From: Diplonema papillatum
Lineage: Eukaryota > Euglenozoa > Diplonemea > Diplonemida > Diplonemidae
Direction of reading: 5' to 3'
NCBI GenBank assembly: GCA_030068145.1
Contig: JAPJBO010000211.1
Coordinates: 221,986-285,985 of the forward strand
DNA: 64,000 bases
Position numbers and translations under genes: made by a program. Numbering within the stretch: position 1 is the stretch's first letter; each line of letters starts with the position of its first letter. Under the pieces are notes generated by a model. The model saw nothing but the letters and a program-made list of their open reading frames with translations, was not told the DNA's origin and ran no database searches. Positions 63,501 to 64,000 of the stretch are shown here, piece by piece.

Positions 63501-64000
63501 AGAAAGGTCCGACTCGGAGAGGGTGGAGAAGGCGGCTGCCCTGGCGGAAGGCCTCCGCCATGCGCCGTTCCGGTACGAGAAGCGGGTCCGGATTGTACAG
63601 TCGAATGTGCTGCCGGCGGCGCTGTCAGGCTGCTCTTTCGCGCCGGTGTCGAAGGTGGCAATGAAACGGCTGACGACGTCGGTGATGGGACTGATCTGGG
63701 GTGGGTCCAACCCAAAGCGCGCGAGGGAGATGGTCCTAAATTTTCAGGAGAAGGGCCACCTGACGGACCCCAGTACATGCCTAGCATATAGGGTGACGAC
63801 GGCGTTCTACGCGGCGTGCGAGAGGTTGCCACGACTTCTGCCTCTGATGGAGAGCATCCGGGGAAGATACGCCGAGGGGGACCTACCCCTGGGGCCAGTT
63901 GGACTGGCGATGAGGAGCATGGAGGAGTGTGGACACGTATGGGGACCCGGGCCCCTGTCTCGCACGCTGAGGAATGGTGCAACATTTGACCCGTTAGCCT
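60574..64000 (+). CDS. LINE ORF2: 2A-like motif, APE endonuclease, reverse transcriptase (3'-partial)
   Basis: Open to the window end. First ATG 60574, but the frame is open back to 59926 without ATG. The 2A-like LLTAGDVEQNPGP ends at 60951. The APE domain follows: MKFATLNVTSM, LLCCQEV, VMGDLNTEED (61441), SGTRIDRILLN (61588) and PGHRLV (61669). The RT has GFRPGHRIED (62884), palm motif A LDFRKCFDMVP (Asp 62986), motif B NGILQGCPVS (63151), motif C SYADDATLL (63256), motif D MELNLQKT and motif E CLGALV. The protein nicks target DNA and primes reverse transcription there. The missing C-terminus is represented in copy 1. Confidence 0.95.
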   Translation, partial: MEWERGTQRVRTPLPAGTLCHMEGEARNLWTHGIRPGDVTHDRVSLTYRAVHEGRARCSSPTRGEQGTLDPPTMPPPPPPQSLTHPPHQQSNPTHLCNSKRTEESVRGSARERLLTAGDVEQNPGPGRTEMKFATLNVTSMLQYIVAVNAVEADLLCCQEVTLLRCKRAQAEEYLRNWCCHWGPPPPGRLCRSSGSRSTTNAANGGLCTLVQRPIPAYDTLAALSHVALRSPDRVSHTVVATGTGSTFVHVFNVYCPSGNGRAENEEREDMLEKVLFAAADSLGDVPILVMGDLNTEEDRSPVLRKALRNGWSDAAELHHARTGNTPPPPTFTSARTSGTRIDRILLNRIAACAFRQCVTTAVNVPGHRLVTVTLDIAALRQSVWRFKVPREIPTEGGSKWDLSEAEADREAVQRLANSEFAERLAAQRVEEAWLEWSRVSERYLQDAFAVPVEERGRGTGRGMKTLPRRVCVTAGTATDGSGAANSRQLRLRKAIHRMERICSYLAQRRGPEAVPHEVSLCWQNCKRLAQACMVGDQGAGGFPDHEKAKQLLTALREETSRLGREGSAARFTKYRDKLNERADASRRCLATVCAGRAEPSGVLRTGAKMTANVDEMDEVLHTAWDAILRKYKDRPEPEYGPFRDRFQEHIDTHLMEPGTITGEELRTLLRKKPKKSASGVDGWRMAELRELPLPLLNALADVMNLVEVTGVWPASMTTALVSMVPKDESQDPLHTRPITVTSAVYRLWACRRLADIVLWQEKWIEEGQKGFRPGHRIEDVLMEIGLEMEDALLDGEPLYGVALDFRKCFDMVPREIVLRLAGDLGLHNRVLKPLRAIYRLLARRFKLPLGVGREFSVTNGILQGCPVSVILINALLSVVMKAVKKEAEGVSPKSYADDATLLSRLSEAALQKGVDVVDEFCTLTGMELNLQKTVAFSTRRRHQSTLRLRSVDALLRFGKSVTCLGALVSTAKNRTERSDSERVEKAAALAEGLRHAPFRYEKRVRIVQSNVLPAALSGCSFAPVSKVAMKRLTTSVMGLIWGGSNPKRAREMVLNFQEKGHLTDPSTCLAYRVTTAFYAACERLPRLLPLMESIRGRYAEGDLPLGPVGLAMRSMEECGHVWGPGPLSRTLRNGATFDPLA
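60913..60951 (+). other. 2A-like ribosome-skipping motif
   Basis: LLTAGDVEQNPGP fits the D-V/I-E-x-N-P-G-P consensus. The expected skip lies between Gly (60946-60948) and Pro (60949-60951), 10 residues upstream of the first APE strand. This would release an N-terminal product of 125 residues if translation starts at 60574. Confidence 0.9.

Larger units (their letters stand above)
58023..64000 (+). mobile_element. LINE copy 2, apparently full-length 5' side, runs off the window
   Basis: Order: short 5' UTR (58023-58202) with a 28-base A run at 58124-58151, ORF1, an overlapping zinc-finger frame, a long ORF2 with 2A-like motif, APE endonuclease and reverse transcriptase. The window ends within ORF2. 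All catalytic motifs are intact, so the element may be mobile. Confidence 0.95.

Overview
This window is nuclear DNA from a eukaryote, most likely a flagellated unicellular protist or alga. The evidence is spliced genes with GT..AG introns, a PPR protein, a bromodomain protein, a cilium-specific dynein assembly factor (PIH1D3/DNAAF6 type), a fragment of eukaryotic 18S rRNA and an APE-type LINE. I cannot place it more precisely. Coding stretches are GC-rich and islanded in long repeat-rich, AT-richer DNA.

Layout: 0-4 kb, 3' part of a secreted sulfatase followed by a decayed array of its own 3' end. 4-11 kb, dispersed repeats. 11.1-13.6 kb, an FkbM-like membrane methyltransferase with tandem 3' copies and one upstream fragment. 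14.9-17.9 kb, a PPR gene preceded by two 666-bp truncated copies. 18.1-19.8 kb, a double-bromodomain protein with a duplicated 3' end. 21.1-23.2 kb, a two-exon PIH1D3-like gene whose intron holds a truncated copy of exon 2. 23.9-24.3 kb, a divergent 18S rRNA fragment. 24.9-28.9 kb, a three-exon nicotinate phosphoribosyltransferase (NAPRT) with a broken 5' copy upstream. 29.6-35.2 kb, minisatellites and dispersed repeats. 36.1 kb, a sigma-like GST exon. 37-55 kb, almost only repeats, with a frameshifted GH115 glycosidase fragment at 46 kb and one unknown ORF at 53.4 kb. 55.2-64.0 kb, nested LINEs, the last running off the window.

Three themes stand out. (1) Nearly every gene is flanked by truncated tandem copies of itself. 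(2) Several short dispersed families with inverted termini (called A, B and G here) and a family E recur; B and E carry donor-like and acceptor-like splice signals, and some copies sit at exon edges or inside introns, so they are introner candidates. (3) The LINE carries a 2A-like peptide motif ahead of its endonuclease, a C-terminal triple Cys/His array of unusual spacing, and copies inserted end to end behind a 55-bp tail.

The genes do not form one pathway. NAPRT makes NAD precursor, the PIH1D3-like protein builds axonemal dyneins, and the sulfatase and the GH115 remnant point to processing of sulfated or glucuronic-acid-containing polysaccharides. Intron boundaries were inferred from protein continuity and GT/AG signals, not from transcripts.
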